DNA of 64,000 nucleotides, taken from assembly GCA_022825705.1 (NCBI GenBank), contig JAJDWH010000041.1:91001-155000 (forward strand). Direction: 5' to 3'. The translations under genes and the position numbers were made by a program. The notes under the pieces were generated by a model, which had not been told where the DNA came from, did not search any database, and saw only the letters and a list, made by a program, of their open reading frames with translations. Shown in pieces: positions 61,487-64,000 of this stretch; the stretch's first letter is position 1, and every line of letters begins with the position of its first letter. Origin of the DNA: Alphaproteobacteria bacterium. Lineage in GTDB: Bacteria; Pseudomonadota; Alphaproteobacteria; TMED109.

Positions 61487-62464
61487 TCAGTCCCGAATTC
61501 GAACGGTGTGCGGCGTGCGCCCCACTGCAACCGAACGGATGGCGCGGTTTGCCTCGGTATCGATCACGGAGATGTCGTCGCTGGCACCGTTGGTCACCAC
61601 CAAGATGGAATCATCCGCCGTCAGGGCGGCGCCCCAGACGCGACTTCCAGCGAGGATATAGGCCTCGACAGTGCGCGTGGCGACGTCGACACGTGCAACG
61701 TGCCAGGCCCGGCCCAGCGTGACGAAGGCGGTTGTTCCATCCCTGGTCATGACCAGATCAACGGGTGTGATGTCGGCCTCGCGGAGCCCTTTCTTCTCGA
61801 AGCTGATCGTATGGGTGACCTGCAGGGTCTCCGTGTCGACCACGCTGATGGTTCCGCCGAGCTCGTTGGTGACCCAGTACTCGCGTCCGTCAGGGGTGAA
61901 GGTGCCTCGCCGTGGCCGGTTGCCCACCAGGATGTCAGCCAGGATGACGCCTTCCCACGGGTCGATGACGGCAATCGTGTTGGTGGCTTCTGCAGTGACA
62001 AACACGCGTTTTCCGTCCGGAGTGAACCGCACCCCTTCCGGTTCGATTCCGACGTCTTCGATGACGGTTCGGATGGTACCGCTAGCAACGTCGATGACCG
62101 TCGCTTCGGCGTCGTCCTCGTTGGAAACGACGAGGATTTCTCCGCTGGGGTCGATATCAAATAATTCCGGGTCATCGCCGGTATCGATGTAGCCCGTGAT
62201 GGTCTTCGTCTCGAGATCAAGCACCTCGATGCGGTCGGCCTCGCTTGCGGCGATCAGCAATTCGCTGCCGTCCGGACTGAAGCGCATGTCGCGAGGGCGG
62301 CCGCCGGTTTCGATGACGTGCTGAATCTCAAGGGAGTCGGAATCGAGCACCACCACCGTGTCGTTGCCCTCATTGCTTACGTAGATCTCGCCGCAATGCG
62401 CGGGGAGCGCCACTCCCAGCACCAACGTCAGCGCTGCCGATCCCGTCAAGATCCACCTGGGCAT
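61487..62464 (-). CDS. YVTN-type beta-propeller, PQQ-catabolism-associated
   Basis: 325 aa. A signal peptide (LTGSAALTLVLGVALPAHC) is followed by about seven blades with the recurring pattern of YVSNEGNDTVVVLD, RDMRFSPDGSELLIA, EGVRFTPDGKRVFVT, YWVTNELGGTISVVD and LVVTNGASDDISVID. Periplasmic; probably a protein-binding or accessory factor of the adjacent ABC system. It shares one base with the ATPase gene upstream. Confidence 0.87.
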   Translation of the reverse strand: MPRWILTGSAALTLVLGVALPAHCGEIYVSNEGNDTVVVLDSDSLEIQHVIETGGRPRDMRFSPDGSELLIAASEADRIEVLDLETKTITGYIDTGDDPELFDIDPSGEILVVSNEDDAEATVIDVASGTIRTVIEDVGIEPEGVRFTPDGKRVFVTAEATNTIAVIDPWEGVILADILVGNRPRRGTFTPDGREYWVTNELGGTISVVDTETLQVTHTISFEKKGLREADITPVDLVMTRDGTTAFVTLGRAWHVARVDVATRTVEAYILAGSRVWGAALTADDSILVVTNGASDDISVIDTEANRAIRSVAVGRTPHTVRIRD

Positions 62465-63237
62465 CAGGGCGTCTCCTTCGTCTGACTGTTCGTCGTGAAA
62501 TGTACCAGCGTGTCGTGAAGGTTGGAAAGACCGGCCCGGCTTACCAGTTCCGCCGGTTCGCCCGCCTGCCGGATCGTACCCCGGTGGAGCATGATCACGT
62601 GGTCGGCGACCTCCGCCTCGTCGACCAGGTGCGTGGCCCAGAGCACCGCCATCGACCGCTCGCGCTTGAGTTGGAGGACGTACTCTAGGAGGTCGCTGCG
62701 GCTGGGCGGGTCCAGTCCAACGGTCGGCTCGTCCATCAGGAGAATGCTGGGCTCGTGCAGGAGGGAGCGCGCAAGCTCGACACGGCGGCGCTGGCCGCCC
62801 GAGAGGCTGCGCGCGCGGTCGTCGATGCGGTCTTCAAGGTCGACCTGGCGGAGTTCATGCTCCGTGCGCTGGCGAATCTCGGACCTGCTGAGACCATGCA
62901 ATCGCCCGTGGAACGCTAGGTTCTCGCGCACCGTCAGATCAAGGTCGAGCGTGGCCTGCTGGAAGACGAAGCCGATCGACGACAGCGCCTTGACGGCCTC
63001 GCGCCGCATGTCGAAGCCCTGCACGTGCACGGTCCCCGAATCGGGCACGAACAGACCGGCAAGCAGCTGGAAAAGCGTGGTCTTGCCGGCACCGTTGGGA
63101 CCGAGCAGCGATACGTACTGGCCGGGTTCAATGGCAAACGACACGCCCTTGAGAGCGGGCCGGTTGCCGTAGCTCTTGGAGACCTTCTGGATCACGAGAA
63201 GCGGTTTGGTGCCCGTGGCAGTTTCAGGTGCGGTCAT
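62464..63237 (-). CDS. ABC transporter ATP-binding protein, PQQ-dehydrogenase-associated
   Basis: 257 aa, complete ABC ATPase: Walker A GPNGAGKTT, Q-loop GFVFQQATLDLDLTVRENLAFHGRLHG, signature LSGGQRRRVELARSL, Walker B ILLMDEPTVGLD and H-loop WATHLVDE. It belongs to the ABC-2 exporter/CcmA-like group and pairs with the permease at 59408. ATG 63237 overlaps the stop of the NitT/TauT-type ATPase upstream. Confidence 0.87.
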   Translation of the reverse strand: MTAPETATGTKPLLVIQKVSKSYGNRPALKGVSFAIEPGQYVSLLGPNGAGKTTLFQLLAGLFVPDSGTVHVQGFDMRREAVKALSSIGFVFQQATLDLDLTVRENLAFHGRLHGLSRSEIRQRTEHELRQVDLEDRIDDRARSLSGGQRRRVELARSLLHEPSILLMDEPTVGLDPPSRSDLLEYVLQLKRERSMAVLWATHLVDEAEVADHVIMLHRGTIRQAGEPAELVSRAGLSNLHDTLVHFTTNSQTKETP

Positions 63238-64000
63238 GGGGTCGAAGATCCGGAGTCGGTCGTGGAGCCCGCAGCGCCGGCGAGCAGGCCACCGTGCCGG
63301 TCGAGAAGACCGGTGCGAAAGGTGTTGATGACGGGACTGTCGGGGGTGCGCGGACGGGGCAGGTCAACTGCCGCATCGTGCACCACGCTCGACGGCGGTT
63401 GCGACAGGAACAGGATCCGGTCGCCCAGGTAGATCGCCTCGTTCAGGTCGTGGGTCACGAACAGCACGGTCGTCGGCTGCGCCTGCCAGAGGTCAAGGAG
63501 GATCTCGCGCAGCCGGTTGCCCACCGGCTGGTCGAGCGAGACGAACGGCTCATCGAGCAGCAGGAGGGCCGGGCGGATGGCAAACGCGCGGGCGAGCGCG
63601 ACGCGGCGTCGCTGCCCGCCGGAGAGACGGGTCGGATAGGCATCCAAATAGCCCCCGAGCTCCATGCGCTCCAAGAGTTTGACGCCGCGGCCATCGGCGC
63701 GGGCCGGAGGGTCAAGCACGATGTCTACGTTGTCACGGACGCTCATCCAGGGAAGCAGGCGCGGCGTCTGGAACATGTAGCTGACCGCGGGGCGCGTCTG
63801 GGCGGTCTCGCTGTGGAGGTCAACGGAGCCGTCGACTTCGCTGTCGAGTCCCGCGGCAATGTTGAGAAGCGTGGTTTTCCCACAACCGGACGGGCCCAGG
63901 AGGCAACAGAATTGGCCGAGCGGAACGTCGAACTGCAGGTTCTCGATCGCGGTGTGCGGCGGCGTCCGGCCATCTCCTGCGAACCGCTTGCGGCGGATGT
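63234..64000 (-). CDS. ABC transporter ATP-binding protein (NitT/TauT type), 5' end outside window
   Basis: At least 255 residues; the frame stays open to the right edge, so the start is missing. Walker A GPSGCGKTT, then MFQTPRLLPWMSVRDNV, LSGGQRRRVALARAF, Walker B LLLLDEPFVSLD and FVTHDLNEAIYLGDRILFLS, typical of nitrate/sulfonate/taurine importer ATPases (SsuB/TauB/NrtD). The rest of the transporter is presumably beyond the window. Coupled by ATGA to the next ATPase gene. Confidence 0.85.
   Translation of the reverse strand, partial: IRRKRFAGDGRTPPHTAIENLQFDVPLGQFCCLLGPSGCGKTTLLNIAAGLDSEVDGSVDLHSETAQTRPAVSYMFQTPRLLPWMSVRDNVDIVLDPPARADGRGVKLLERMELGGYLDAYPTRLSGGQRRRVALARAFAIRPALLLLDEPFVSLDQPVGNRLREILLDLWQAQPTTVLFVTHDLNEAIYLGDRILFLSQPPSSVVHDAAVDLPRPRTPDSPVINTFRTGLLDRHGGLLAGAAGSTTDSGSSTP

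Overview
GC-rich, densely packed bacterial chromosome, most likely from an alphaproteobacterium (Rhodospirillales-like). This rests on gene content and order: an NDUFS4-type complex I accessory gene, the order thioredoxin-TPR / LON-domain / Trm112 / DUF971, the cluster mdh-sucCD-sucAB-lpd, and a Coq6/UbiH-type hydroxylase. Many neighbours share ATGA or GTGA stop/start overlaps, and GTG starts are frequent. The taxonomic call is inference; there is no rRNA in the window.

Layout. 0.4-6.2 kb: rpe, heparinase II/III-like gene, KAS III, cysQ, purH. 6.2-12.1 kb: amidase, UbiH-type hydroxylase, then a minus-strand run of methyltransferase, DUF971, Trm112, LON-domain protein and thioredoxin-TPR, ending at tRNA-Gly. 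12.3-15.7 kb: egtD, a Mug-type glycosylase, and an arsenic pair (ArsR-ArsC fusion plus aquaglyceroporin). 15.9-23.2 kb: small secreted and housekeeping genes, two DMT exporters, moaB, a lytic transglycosylase and scoAB. 23.24-27.51 kb: a 4.2-kb island bounded by a 41-bp repeat of the 3' half of tRNA-Arg(TCT). It carries an outer-membrane beta-barrel, a PPC-domain protein, a VapBC pair and gene relics, but no recognisable integrase. 27.7-31 kb: CMD-family protein, NDUFS4-like protein, tRNA-Pro and egtC-egtB. 31.2-40.1 kb: one TCA operon. 40.3-45.4 kb: SDR, xerC, transaldolase, priA. 45.5-64 kb: all minus strand.

From the right edge, the minus-strand block reads: ABC ATPase (partial), PQQ-dehydrogenase-associated ABC system with beta-propeller, cysK, 3-mercaptopyruvate sulfurtransferase, metC, DUF192, modE, then modABC, a ThDP enzyme, SDR, HpaI-type aldolase and an enolase-superfamily enzyme. 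Spacing through this block is tight or overlapping, except for 316 bp before modA and 210 bp after the ThDP gene.

A 2,593-bp IS1595-type element (54129-56721) with 25-bp inverted ends and an 8-bp target duplication has split metC. It carries two passenger genes: a 61-aa protein and a beta-class DNA methyltransferase fused to an HNH nuclease domain. The most notable observations are this cargo-carrying insertion, the tRNA-Arg island, the ArsR-ArsC/aquaporin pair, the PQQ/lanthanide-type ABC locus next to cysteine and molybdate genes, and ergothioneine genes at two separate loci.
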